Shown here in pieces: positions 1 through 6,542 of a DNA stretch of 15,175 nucleotides. Position 1 is the first letter of the stretch; each line of letters starts with the position of its first letter. The DNA is taken from positions 1 through 15,175 of the forward strand of contig JAAUSP010000128.1 in assembly GCA_012032575.1 (NCBI GenBank), in the 5' to 3' direction. A model generated the notes under the pieces. That model did not search any database, had not been told where the DNA came from, and was given only the letters and a program-made list of their open reading frames with translations. The translations under genes were made by a program, and so were the position numbers. This DNA comes from Anaerolineales bacterium. Lineage in GTDB: Bacteria > Chloroflexota > Anaerolineae > 4572-78 > J111.

Positions 1-18
1 TCTTTTATATCTCCAATG

Positions 19-110
19 GTATCTTCTCAATTAATTCGGGGTAGGGGCACGGCCTCGCGCCTGCCCAGGGGGCGACCGCAAGGGTTCGCCCCTACTTATT
101 GAGAAGATAC
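19..110. mobile_element. MITE-like insertion with 13-bp terminal inverted repeats and 8-bp target duplication
   Basis: The ends GTATCTTCTCAAT (19-31) and ATTGAGAAGATAC (98-110) are perfect inverted repeats. CTCCAATG occurs directly outside each end (11-18 and 111-118), as expected of an 8-bp target-site duplication; a ninth base (G) also matches. A second nested inverted repeat, GTAGGGGC (41-48) and GCCCCTAC (88-95), lies inside. At 92 bp there is no room for a transposase, so this would be a non-autonomous element moved in trans. It overlaps the 3' end of the radical SAM gene and provides its stop codon. Family unknown. Confidence 0.75.
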
Positions 111-1835
111 CTCCAATGGAATAAAATTATCCCCATACGCCCCCAGATTGGGACCGAGGACGGCTTGATGGTTGGGGCGCAAGGCCCATTCTTCGTCGCA
201 GGCGTTGCATTTGAGGCAGCCGGCGGGAGGACAGGCCGGGGTCAAATCGTCGCGCAAGGCGCGGCGTAAATCCCAGGAGAAAAAGGCTTTGCTCACCCCG
301 GTCGTGATCGACTCCCAGGGCAGCTTTTCGTCCAGGCGGCGTTCACGCAGAAAATCATCCTGGCTCAAACCTTCGGACTCCAGGGCGCGCGCCCACTCGC
401 GCAGATTGACCTTGCGCATGCGGGCCAGCACCCGGCCCAGCCGCCGGTCGCCGCGAGCCAGCGTCCCTTCGACGGCGGCCCAGGCGGCGCTGTCGCTGCG
501 GACGGTGACGCCGTTGGGGTTGAGCCGGTCCTGCAAATATTTAATGCGCGTTTCCAGGGTCTCGACCGGCAGCATAGCCGCCCACTGAAAGGCGGTATGG
601 CTTTTGGGCACGTAAGGCGTAGCATTGATGGCAATATTACGCGGGAAAACTTGCCGCGCCGCCAGGGCCATCCGGGCAATCGCCTCGACATCCTCTTCGG
701 TTTCCGTCGGCTGGCCGACCATGAAATACATCTTCAGTTGGGGGAAGTTATATTTGGCCGCCAACTCGACCGCGTGCAGGATTTGGGCGTCGGCCTGGGG
801 CTTGTTGATGACCTTGCGCATGCGTGCGCTGCCGGCTTCGGGGGCGATGGTCAGGGTTTGGTTGCCGCTTTCGGCAAGCCCTTTGATCAGCGGCTCGCTG
901 ATGGGATCCACCCGCATGGAGGAGGCGGTTAGCCGCGCCCCCATTTTACGCAGTTCGATGGCAATCTGGTCAATCCAGCTATGGTCGCTGACGGCGGCGC
1001 TGACCAGCCCAATCCGGTCGCGGTGTTTGAGACCGTGTCGGGCAGCAGCCAGGACGGTATCCAGGTGCATCTCGCGCATGGGTCGGTAGACGTAGCCGGC
1101 CATGCAGAAACGACAGCCGCGCCCACAGCCGCGCGCAATCTCGATCAGGGTGCGGTCGCCGAACTCGGTGTTGGGGGTGTAAATCTGGGTTACGGTGGGC
1201 CGGGTCTCGATGTCTTTGACCCAGACGCGGGGGACCGGGCCATCGTGATGGAGGGTGGGGAGGTACATGCCGTCCACCTGAGCCAGCCGGGCGTAGGCTT
1301 CGGCGCGGGGGGCTTGATTGATCTCCCACAGGGCATCAATCAGCGGGGGGACAATTGCCTCACCTTCGCCAATAGCAAAGGCGTCGAAAATCTCGGCCAT
1401 TGGCTCCGGGTTGGTGTAGACCGCCGGGCCGCCGGCAATCAGCAGCGGCCAGTTTTCGTCACGCTCGGCGGCAAAGAGGGGAAAACCGGCCTGGCGCAGC
1501 ATTTGAACGACGTTAAAATAGTCCATCTCGTAGGAAATGGTGAAGGCGATGGCCGCAAATTCGTCCAGCGGCCGCTGTGATTCCAGCGAAAACAGCGGCT
1601 CATCACGCTGCGGAAGCTGCTGATAGCCCAAAAAGACCCGCTCACAGACCACGTCGGGTTCATCATTAAAGAGGCGGTACAGGCTGTGCAGCGCCAGACT
1701 GCTCATGCCCACCCGGTAACTGTTGGGCCAAACCAGGGCAATAGGCAGTTTGCCGCCCCAATTCTTTATTACAACCCCCTCTTCCTGGGCGATTATTTTT
1801 TTGGCTTGGTCAATGGTGCGGTAGTTTTGTTTCAT
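96..1835 (-). CDS. B12-binding domain radical SAM protein (TIGR03960-like)
   Basis: This 579-aa protein begins with a cobalamin-binding-like region (about residues 25-180, including AGGPAVYTNPEP near 134-145). The radical SAM core follows, with the cluster motif RGCGRGCRFC (Cys237, Cys241, Cys244; CxxxCxxC) that binds the [4Fe-4S] cluster cleaving S-adenosylmethionine. A Cys-rich tail, CPPAGCLKCNAC, near the C terminus could hold a further metal or cluster. The order and the motif PNSYRVGMSSLALHSLY match the TIGR03960 family, often found beside DUF2344 proteins; its substrate is not established to my knowledge. The last four residues (VSSQ) and the stop come from a MITE-like insertion. Without it the frame would read PLEI-stop, so the change is small and activity is probably intact. 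There is no Shine-Dalgarno sequence; the promoter sits almost against the ATG. Confidence 0.9.
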   Translation of the reverse strand: MKQNYRTIDQAKKIIAQEEGVVIKNWGGKLPIALVWPNSYRVGMSSLALHSLYRLFNDEPDVVCERVFLGYQQLPQRDEPLFSLESQRPLDEFAAIAFTISYEMDYFNVVQMLRQAGFPLFAAERDENWPLLIAGGPAVYTNPEPMAEIFDAFAIGEGEAIVPPLIDALWEINQAPRAEAYARLAQVDGMYLPTLHHDGPVPRVWVKDIETRPTVTQIYTPNTEFGDRTLIEIARGCGRGCRFCMAGYVYRPMREMHLDTVLAAARHGLKHRDRIGLVSAAVSDHSWIDQIAIELRKMGARLTASSMRVDPISEPLIKGLAESGNQTLTIAPEAGSARMRKVINKPQADAQILHAVELAAKYNFPQLKMYFMVGQPTETEEDVEAIARMALAARQVFPRNIAINATPYVPKSHTAFQWAAMLPVETLETRIKYLQDRLNPNGVTVRSDSAAWAAVEGTLARGDRRLGRVLARMRKVNLREWARALESEGLSQDDFLRERRLDEKLPWESITTGVSKAFFSWDLRRALRDDLTPACPPAGCLKCNACDEEWALRPNHQAVLGPNLGAYGDNFIPLEVSSQ

Positions 1836-1846
1836 CTATAAATAAT

Positions 1847-1875
1847 ATTAGAATTTTTATCATCACTTTTGTAAA
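1847..1875 (-). promoter_or_regulatory. Promoter of the radical SAM gene
   Basis: Read on the minus strand: -35 TTTACA (1870-1875), 17-bp spacer, -10 TCTAAT (1847-1852), each 5 of 6 to the sigma-70 consensus. Only 11 nt separate the -10 from the ATG at 1835, so the transcript would carry a leader of about 4-5 nt. Inferred from sequence only. Confidence 0.5.
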
Positions 1876-1952
1876 TATTACCAGATACCGCCAACAAAAT
1901 CAAAACTGGCTTGCCTCCGGTGAAAATAAGGCGGAAGGATGAAGCAGGGCAG

Positions 1953-1981
1953 ACCTCATAGGTTTTGAAAACCTATGAGGT
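1953..1981. repeat. Perfect 14-bp inverted repeat (intergenic hairpin)
   Basis: ACCTCATAGGTTTT (1953-1966) and its exact complement (1968-1981) surround one G. It lies between the helicase stop and the radical SAM promoter. No T-tract follows on either strand, so it is not a classical terminator; a dispersed REP-like palindrome or a processing site fits better. The rest of 1876-2073 shows nothing else I can name. Confidence 0.6.
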
Positions 1982-2073
1982 TTATCTCCTGGCGGTATTA
2001 AATCTGTCAGTCAATCAAAGTGATTTATCGAGTCCCAGGGGTGGTAGACTAGTTTTTTTGTTTTCCTCACCCT

Positions 2074-3246
2074 CTAACGAGGGCCAAGGTTACGCCGAGG
2101 AGGCAGAGCGGGTGACGCGGGCGGTGCATTATAATCAAGCCCGGCGATTTTGTGGCGCTTCAGGGCTTGTTTCAATATCTTTTCGATCCGCTGAATCATC
2201 GGCGCATCAAGCGGGGTGACCAGCGTGTAAGCCTGGCCCACTGCCTGGGCGCGGCCGGTACGGCCAATACGATGGATATAATCTTCGGGCTGCATGGGGA
2301 CATCATAGTTGACCACATGCGAGATACCGTCTACATCAATCCCCCGTGCGGCAATATCGGTGGCGACCAGCACGCGAGTACGTCCGTGCCGAAATGCTTC
2401 CAGGGCAGCTACCCGTTGGTTTTGCGAGCGATTGCCGTGGATAACTCCAGCCGAAATTTGGGCGCGTTGTAAATGATGGGCCACCCGGTCGGCCCGGTGC
2501 TTGGTACGGGCAAAAATCAGCACGCTCTCCAGGTTTTTATCTTTGAGCAAATGCTCCAACAACTTGAATTTCAAATGTTCCGGGACTGGATACAACACCT
2601 GGGTGATGGCCTCCGGGGCCGCGGTCTTTTCTACTTCGACCCGCACCGGCTGGCGGGTAACCTCGCCGGCCAGCTTCATCATTGGCTCAAGGGTGGCCGA
2701 GAACAGCAACGTCTGCCGTTCGCGGGGCAGCAACCGCACAATCCGGCGGATGTCCGGCCAAAAGCCGTTATCCAGCATCCGGTCAGCTTCGTCCAATACC
2801 AGCACTTTCAACTCGGTGAAGGTAACATTACGGCGGGCGATGTGGTCCAGCAAGCGGCCGGGGGTGGCAATGAGGATGTCGGCACCCTGTCTAAGCGCCT
2901 GCTCCTGGGGACCGAGACCAACACCCCCATAAATCACGCTAATGCGTAGAGACAGACCATGGCTTAACTGCCTGGCCTGATCGGCTACTTGCAGGGCGAG
3001 TTCACGCGTTGGCACCAGGATTAAGGCGCGTGGCTGGCGTGGGCGCGGCGAGGTAATCAATTTTTGTAGCAGCGGTAATAAAAACGCCGCTGTCTTGCCG
3101 GTGCCGGTTTCGGCTGAGCCGAGAATATCAGCACCTTTCAGGGCGGGCGGAATAGCCGCGCTCTGGATGGGCATAGGTTGCTCGAAACCCATCGTTTGCA
3201 GATTACGCTGCAAACGTGGTTCGAGGTTAAAATCTTTGAATTGCAT
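2074..3246 (-). CDS. DEAD-box ATP-dependent RNA helicase
   Basis: A complete superfamily 2 RNA helicase of 390 aa from the chosen ATG at 3246. Motifs occur in order: Q motif (FEQPMPIQ, about 21-28), motif I AETGTGKT (45-52), Ia PTRELALQ, Ib TPGRLLD, II DEAD (152-155), III SAT (183-185), IV LIFARTKHRAD, V ATDIAARGID, VI HRIGRTGR. It would unwind RNA duplexes with ATP, most likely in ribosome assembly, mRNA turnover or cold adaptation (RhlE/CsdA/CrhR-like group; not resolvable from sequence alone). The frame stays open upstream to an ATG at 3333, but an AGGAG six nt before 3246 and the position of the Q motif decide for the shorter start. The C-terminal tail is short, basic and proline-rich. 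A promoter and a terminator-like hairpin lie in its leader. Confidence 0.93.
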   Translation of the reverse strand: MQFKDFNLEPRLQRNLQTMGFEQPMPIQSAAIPPALKGADILGSAETGTGKTAAFLLPLLQKLITSPRPRQPRALILVPTRELALQVADQARQLSHGLSLRISVIYGGVGLGPQEQALRQGADILIATPGRLLDHIARRNVTFTELKVLVLDEADRMLDNGFWPDIRRIVRLLPRERQTLLFSATLEPMMKLAGEVTRQPVRVEVEKTAAPEAITQVLYPVPEHLKFKLLEHLLKDKNLESVLIFARTKHRADRVAHHLQRAQISAGVIHGNRSQNQRVAALEAFRHGRTRVLVATDIAARGIDVDGISHVVNYDVPMQPEDYIHRIGRTGRAQAVGQAYTLVTPLDAPMIQRIEKILKQALKRHKIAGLDYNAPPASPALPPRRNLGPR

Positions 3247-3312
3247 AAAACTCCTGTGATGCGGCGCAGGTTGGGTCGAAGTGAACAGCCGCCAGGACAC
3301 GTCGAGGGTCAG

Positions 3313-3351
3313 ATAAATAAAACGCCGCCTCACTCATAAGACCGGGCGGCG
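3313..3351 (-). terminator. Terminator-like hairpin (candidate attenuator) in the helicase leader
   Basis: On the minus strand a perfect 7-bp GC stem CGCCGCC/GGCGGCG (arms 3345-3351 and 3323-3329) with a 15-nt loop is followed at once by TTTTATTTAT. This is an intrinsic terminator layout placed between the minus-strand promoter at 3386-3414 and the helicase start at 3246. It could terminate part of the helicase transcripts. On the plus strand no T-tract follows and no gene ends nearby, so it is not an ordinary end-of-gene terminator. Confidence 0.6.
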
Positions 3352-3385
3352 ATAACAATCCGGATTTATTTCCTAACTATGTAAA

Positions 3386-3414
3386 GTATATCAAACAGAC
3401 GACGATCCGTCAAA
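3386..3414 (-). promoter_or_regulatory. Promoter of the DEAD-box helicase gene
   Basis: Minus strand: -35 TTGACG, 17-bp spacer, -10 TATACT, each 5 of 6 to consensus with ideal spacing. The predicted start site leaves a leader of about 130 nt before the ATG at 3246, containing the terminator-like hairpin. Coordinates are good to 1-2 bases. Confidence 0.6.
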
Positions 3415-3463
3415 AGCTTGAACCAAATTCGAGGGCATTATATCTTTTTGGGCCGTATCAAGC

Positions 3464-3469
3464 TATAAT
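3464..3469 (+). promoter_or_regulatory. Perfect -10 box immediately before the histidine kinase gene
   Basis: TATAAT at 3464-3469 ends six nt before the ATG at 3476, so transcription starting 6-7 nt downstream would begin at or next to that ATG. No clear -35 and no Shine-Dalgarno sequence are visible. This suggests a leaderless mRNA. Confidence 0.4.
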
Positions 3470-3475
3470 AATGGT

Positions 3476-3853
3476 ATGCAACCCCTGACTCCCGCTCAAA
3501 AAAATAGTTTAACCCGCCAATACCACGCCCTGCAAAAACAAAACGCCGCACTGGAAGCGCGTCTTATTGAACGTGATGGTCAACTTTTAGCCGCCAACGC
3601 CAACCTGGACAGTGAAATTGCCGACCGCCAACGCACGGAAGATGAGTTTCGCCGCTCTACGGAACAACTGCGCGAGCTATCCGCCCGCTTGCAGTCGGTC
3701 CGCGAGGAGGAACGCACTCGTATTTCCCGGGCCATTCACGATGAACTCGGCCAGATTCTGACCGGTCTAAAATGGATGTGGTCTGGCTGCAAGGTCATTT
3801 GGAGCCGCAGCAGCCGGCCTTGTTGGCCAAAACTCAGGCGATGTCAAAGTTAA
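3476..3853 (+). CDS. Histidine kinase, N-terminal fragment (coiled coil and phosphoacceptor helix; frameshifted)
   Basis: Residues 1-99 form a long charged coiled coil (about 15-80) leading into the HisKA_3 phosphoacceptor helix of NarL-type kinases: EEERTRISRAIHDELGQ, with His88 as the likely phosphorylation site. After GLK (K99, codon 3770-3772) the frame runs into 26 unrelated residues (WMWSGCKVIW...) and stops at 3853. The expected continuation (MDVVWLQGHLEP) is read in the -1 frame from 3772. One extra A in the AAAA run at 3769-3772 would join both parts into a 284-aa soluble kinase with no membrane segment or separate sensor domain. This is either a real frameshift mutation, a sequencing error in the A-run, or, less likely, recoding by slippage of tRNA-Lys on AAA. 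Confidence 0.75.
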   Translation: MQPLTPAQKNSLTRQYHALQKQNAALEARLIERDGQLLAANANLDSEIADRQRTEDEFRRSTEQLRELSARLQSVREEERTRISRAIHDELGQILTGLKWMWSGCKVIWSRSSRPCWPKLRRCQS

Positions 3854-4329
3854 TTGACACTACCGTGCAGGTGGTGCGCCGCATTTCTACCGAGTTGCGA
3901 CCAGGTATTCTGGACCTGGGCCTGGTTGCAACCATTGAATGGCAGCTCCAGGAATTTCAAACCCGCACAGGGATTGAGAGCATTCTGATTAGCCCGGCGG
4001 CAGAGACGACGCTAAATGATAACAGCTCAACGGCAGCCTTCCGTATCTTGCAGGAGATTTTGACCAATGTCGTCCGGCATGCCCAGGCGACCCGGCTTGA
4101 GGTAATGCTTGAAGAAAACGATAAATTTCTGACTCTGCGGGTGCATGATAACGGGCGAGGCATGACCGAAAGTGAAATTCAAAGCCCTAAATCAATCGGA
4201 CTGTTGGGGATGCAGGAACGGGCCAGGCTGCAAGCGGGTGAAGTTCATTTTCAGGGGAGACCAGGCCGGGGGACGACGGTGACGGTTCGACTGCCGCTAG
4301 TGGTGGCCGCTGACGGAGGCAGCAAATGA
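3772..4329 (+). CDS. Histidine kinase, C-terminal fragment (HATPase of NarL-type kinase; frameshifted)
   Basis: This frame supplies the rest of the kinase: the second dimerisation helix (VRRISTELRPGILDLGLVATIEW) and an HATPase_c domain with N box (EILTNVVRHAQA), G1 (DNGRGM) and G2 (GLLGMQERARL) ATP-binding motifs. It ends in TVTVRLPL and a short tail. Its first ATG falls in the middle of the first dimerisation helix and has no Shine-Dalgarno sequence, so an independent protein from here would lack the phosphoacceptor His. It should be read as the 3' part of the gene starting at 3476. The stop codon overlaps the response regulator start (ATGA at 4326-4329), marking a translationally coupled two-component pair. 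Confidence 0.8.
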   Translation: MDVVWLQGHLEPQQPALLAKTQAMSKLIDTTVQVVRRISTELRPGILDLGLVATIEWQLQEFQTRTGIESILISPAAETTLNDNSSTAAFRILQEILTNVVRHAQATRLEVMLEENDKFLTLRVHDNGRGMTESEIQSPKSIGLLGMQERARLQAGEVHFQGRPGRGTTVTVRLPLVVAADGGSK

Positions 4330-4958
4330 TCAGGGTGCTTATCGCCGACGATCATCCGATAGTCAGACAGGGCTTGCGGCAGATTTTGGCGGGAACCACC
4401 GATATGGAGGTCGCCGGGGAGGCTGTCAACGGCCAGGAAGCCCTGGAACAGGTGCGGCGGGAAAGTTGGGATGTGCTGGTGCTGGACATCACGATGCCCG
4501 GTCGCAGCGGATTCGATATCCTCAAAGAACTGAAATACGAACAACCTCATCTGCCGGTGCTGGTGTTGAGCATCCATGCCGAAGAACAACTGGCGGTGCG
4601 TGTTCTGAAAGCCGGCGCATCGGGCTATGTTACCAAAGAAAACGCCCCCAATGAACTGGTCAGCGCCATTCGTAAGGTGGTCAACGGCGGGAGGTACATC
4701 AGCCCTCAGGTGGCCGAGATTTTGGCCTTCGGTCTGAATGACAACTCCCAACGGCCGCGGCACGAAACATTGTCCGACCGGGAGTTTCAGGTGATGCAAC
4801 TGATGGCCCAGGGCAAAACGCTCATCGAAATTGCGGAGGACCTGTCGTTGAGCGCCAAGACGGTTAGCACCTATCGCACCCGTCTGATGGAAAAACTGGA
4901 TGTGAAGACCAACGCCGAGTTGATGCGGTATGCCCTTGACCTGGGGCTGGTTGAATAA
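4326..4958 (+). CDS. NarL/FixJ-family response regulator
   Basis: A 210-aa two-domain regulator. The receiver domain (1-120) has the acidic pair Asp8-Asp9, phosphoacceptor Asp54 in VLVLDITMPG, and Lys104. The C-terminal LuxR-type helix-turn-helix (about 147-205) has LSDREFQVMQLMAQGKTLIEIA and LSAKTVSTYRTRLMEKL, the DNA-reading region. Phosphorylation by the kinase encoded just upstream (ATGA overlap) would promote DNA binding. The target is unknown, but an inverted repeat 40 bp downstream, ahead of the pentapeptide repeat gene, is one candidate site. If the kinase frameshift is real, this regulator may depend on another phosphodonor. Confidence 0.95.
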   Translation: MIRVLIADDHPIVRQGLRQILAGTTDMEVAGEAVNGQEALEQVRRESWDVLVLDITMPGRSGFDILKELKYEQPHLPVLVLSIHAEEQLAVRVLKAGASGYVTKENAPNELVSAIRKVVNGGRYISPQVAEILAFGLNDNSQRPRHETLSDREFQVMQLMAQGKTLIEIAEDLSLSAKTVSTYRTRLMEKLDVKTNAELMRYALDLGLVE

Positions 4959-4995
4959 ACCCTCTGCCCTTTTGGGGCCTTCATTTCCCCTCGCT

Positions 4996-5016
4996 TTGTA
5001 GGGTAAATACCTACAA
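4996..5016. promoter_or_regulatory. Inverted repeat between the response regulator and pentapeptide genes
   Basis: TTGTAGG (4996-5002) and CCTACAA (5010-5016) are exact inverted repeats with a 7-nt spacer; two more pairs form if one T is bulged. No T-tract follows, arguing against a strong terminator. A related half-element (CCTAAACCCTAC) lies at 5027-5038. It could be an operator for the LuxR-type regulator just upstream or simply a 3' hairpin; undecided. Confidence 0.35.
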
Positions 5017-5122
5017 GCCAATTAGCCTAAACCCTACTCGACAATCGGAATTTCCCCGACAGATTTCAAGGTTCTGATCGTGTATCCTTAGTAACTGCCT
5101 GCTTTGTATTGGAATATAAACT

Positions 5123-5527
5123 ATGATATTAACCCGAGAAGACGTTATTGATGTAGTCAAATCTGCATTTGGCAGTGGCGAAATAGCCAACCTGTGCCGG
5201 GCCGACCTATGGGGAATTGATCTGACCGGAGCCAACCTCCAGGGAGCTGATTTGAGCCAGGCTTATTTACGTCGAGCCAACTTAAGCCAGACCAACCTGC
5301 AAGGAACCGACCTGGGCGAAGCCGACCTGAGCGGGGCTGACCTGCGCGGAGCTAACCTGCGCCAGGCAAAGTTAGGCGGAATTGATCTTCACGAGGCGGA
5401 TTTGCGCCAGGCTGACCTGAGCGAGACTGATTTACGCGGGGCTAATTTGCGCCGGGCGAAATTTAATAGCGACACCCTATGGCCCTTAAATTTTGACCCT
5501 GTCGAAGAAGGAGCCATCAGATATTGA
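5123..5527 (+). CDS. Pentapeptide repeat protein (short paralogue)
   Basis: This 134-aa protein has a short helical N-terminal lead (LTREDVIDVVKSA), then 18 uninterrupted pentapeptides, A(D/N)LxX type, from residue 25 to 114, and a 20-residue cap containing TLWPLNFDP and EGAIR. Pentapeptide repeats fold as a right-handed quadrilateral beta-helix; 18 units make about 4.5 coils. No signal peptide or membrane segment is seen. The lead and the cap are shared with the longer protein at 7032-7712, so the two are paralogues with different helix lengths. Some family members mimic DNA (MfpA, Qnr), but nothing here shows that, and function is unknown. The start is the first ATG in frame; the Shine-Dalgarno sequence is weak or absent and TATAAA lies at 5115-5120. 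Confidence 0.88.
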   Translation: MILTREDVIDVVKSAFGSGEIANLCRADLWGIDLTGANLQGADLSQAYLRRANLSQTNLQGTDLGEADLSGADLRGANLRQAKLGGIDLHEADLRQADLSETDLRGANLRRAKFNSDTLWPLNFDPVEEGAIRY

Positions 5528-5533
5528 TGATAG

Positions 5534-5578
5534 ACCGCCTCCTAAAAATCAGTATTGCCCCGATAGTTTTTAGGCGGT
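5534..5578. other. Imperfect hairpin after the first pentapeptide gene
   Basis: ACCGCC(TCC)TAAAAA at 5534-5548 pairs with TTTTTAGGCGGT at 5567-5578, leaving a 3-nt bulge and an 18-nt loop. It begins seven bases after the stop at 5527 and ends 15 bases before the receiver gene. Without a T-tract it is a weak terminator at best; it may protect or separate the transcript. Confidence 0.4.
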
Positions 5579-5593
5579 TCAACGTGTATCCTG

Positions 5594-6004
5594 ATGGTTA
5601 CGTCTATGGTATTTTTACGTCCTAATGCCCCGATCAAAATCTTTATCGCCGATGATTCGCTCATCGTGCGGGAACATCTGGTCACTTTGCTGGATGAATT
5701 GACCGGGGTTGAAATTGTAGGCCAGGCCGGCAATGTGGCTGAGGCCATTAGTGGCATTCGGAGCCTTAGACCCGATGTGGTCATCCTGGATATTAGACTG
5801 CCCGACGGCAGCGGCATTGATGTTTTACAAAATGTTAAACAAGATCAGCCGCCACCCGTGGTCATTATTCTGACCAATTATCCCTATCCGGGCTACCGGC
5901 AGCGCTGCCTGAGCGCCGGAGCCGACTTCTTTCTGGACAAGTCAACCGAGTTTGACCAACTACCCCGGTTGTTTGAGCAGCTCAAACAGGAGGAGCGGTC
6001 TTGA
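5594..6004 (+). CDS. Stand-alone receiver domain response regulator
   Basis: A 136-aa protein consisting only of a CheY-like receiver domain: Asp20-Asp21 (FIADDS), phosphoacceptor Asp66 (VVILDIRLPD), Thr94 and Lys116 (FFLDKSTEF). There is no output domain, so it acts by protein contact or phosphorelay. The alternative ATG at 5606 is also possible; neither start has a good Shine-Dalgarno sequence and the domain itself starts at about residue 14. LDKSTEFDQLP resembles single-domain receivers seen near NarL-type systems. It could be a second target, or a phosphate sink, for the kinase upstream, but that is inference. Confidence 0.88.
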   Translation: MVTSMVFLRPNAPIKIFIADDSLIVREHLVTLLDELTGVEIVGQAGNVAEAISGIRSLRPDVVILDIRLPDGSGIDVLQNVKQDQPPPVVIILTNYPYPGYRQRCLSAGADFFLDKSTEFDQLPRLFEQLKQEERS

Positions 6005-6164
6005 CCGGCCCTTTGTCCCGCCTCACCCCCTCTTTAGAACCTGACAACGAAACGCTCTTTTTTCGCTTGAACGTGATCGTTTTGGTTAAGCTGAGTACCC
6101 AAAATGGGAGGTCAGCATTTTTATTAGCGGCTCATCGAGCCAGTCTCAAGGAGACCCAAGAGTT

Positions 6165-6518
6165 ATGGAAGTAAAGCTTTATGTTGGCAATTTATCGTAC
6201 CAAACCACCGAGAATGACCTGCGGACGTTGTTTACCAAAGCCGGTCAGGTCACCTCGGTGGCCCTGATCAAAGACCGGGATACCGGCAACTCCAAAGGTT
6301 TCGCCTTTGTGGAAATGAGCACTCAGGCAGAAGCGCAAAAAGCGGTGAGTATGTTAAACGGCTTTAGCCTGGAAGACCGGGAATTGAAGGTCAATTTGGC
6401 CAAACCGCGCGAAGAGCGCAGTGGCGGCGGCGGCGGCTTTGGCAATCGCGGCGGCAGTGGCTTTGGCAATCGCGGCGGCAGTGGCTTTGGCAATCGCGGC
6501 GGCGGCAACCGCCGGTAA
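6165..6518 (+). CDS. RRM-domain RNA-binding protein with glycine-rich tail
   Basis: A 117-aa protein with one RNA recognition motif (residues 3-80): RNP2 LYVGNL (5-10) and RNP1 KGFAFVEM (44-51), whose aromatic residues stack on single-stranded RNA. The tail (86-117) holds two and a half copies of GFGNRGGS, encoded by a 24-bp DNA repeat. This layout is that of the cold-inducible Rbp proteins of cyanobacteria and related bacteria, which act as RNA chaperones. The start is supported by AAGGAG at 6148-6153, with a rather long 11-nt spacing. The CarD-like gene begins 24 bp downstream, so the two are probably co-transcribed. The 160 bp before it hold no certain promoter. Confidence 0.93.
   Translation: MEVKLYVGNLSYQTTENDLRTLFTKAGQVTSVALIKDRDTGNSKGFAFVEMSTQAEAQKAVSMLNGFSLEDRELKVNLAKPREERSGGGGGFGNRGGSGFGNRGGSGFGNRGGGNRR
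6435..6503 (+). repeat. 24-bp tandem repeat in the RRM gene
   Basis: Two full units (6435-6458, 6459-6482), each beginning GGCTTTGGCAATCGC, and a third partial unit from 6483 are virtually identical at DNA level. They encode the GFGNRGGS tail. Exact identity, including third codon positions, indicates recent expansion; 24 bp keeps the frame, so tail length can vary freely. Confidence 0.85.
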
Positions 6519-6542
6519 GCCGGCAGAATGGAGGAGCATCTG

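Noticed and set aside
3246..3333. N-terminal extension of the helicase to the ATG at 3333
   Set aside because: The extra 29 residues do not look like helicase sequence, cover the leader hairpin, and lack a ribosome binding site; ATG 3246 has AGGAG.
4251..5021. 256-codon minus-strand open frame opposite the response regulator
   Set aside because: The plus strand encodes a clear receiver plus LuxR domain over the same bases; the minus frame has no recognisable motif.
5079..5592. CGTGTATCCT shared upstream of the first pentapeptide gene and the lone receiver gene
   Set aside because: A 10-base match is expected many times by chance in a window this size; not evidence of a shared operator.
6001..6174. 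57-codon frame starting with TTG at 6001, overlapping the receiver stop (TTGA) with AGGAG 5 nt before it
   Set aside because: The coupling signals are suggestive, but the start is a rare codon, the product has no recognisable feature and it overlaps the RRM start; insufficient to call a gene.
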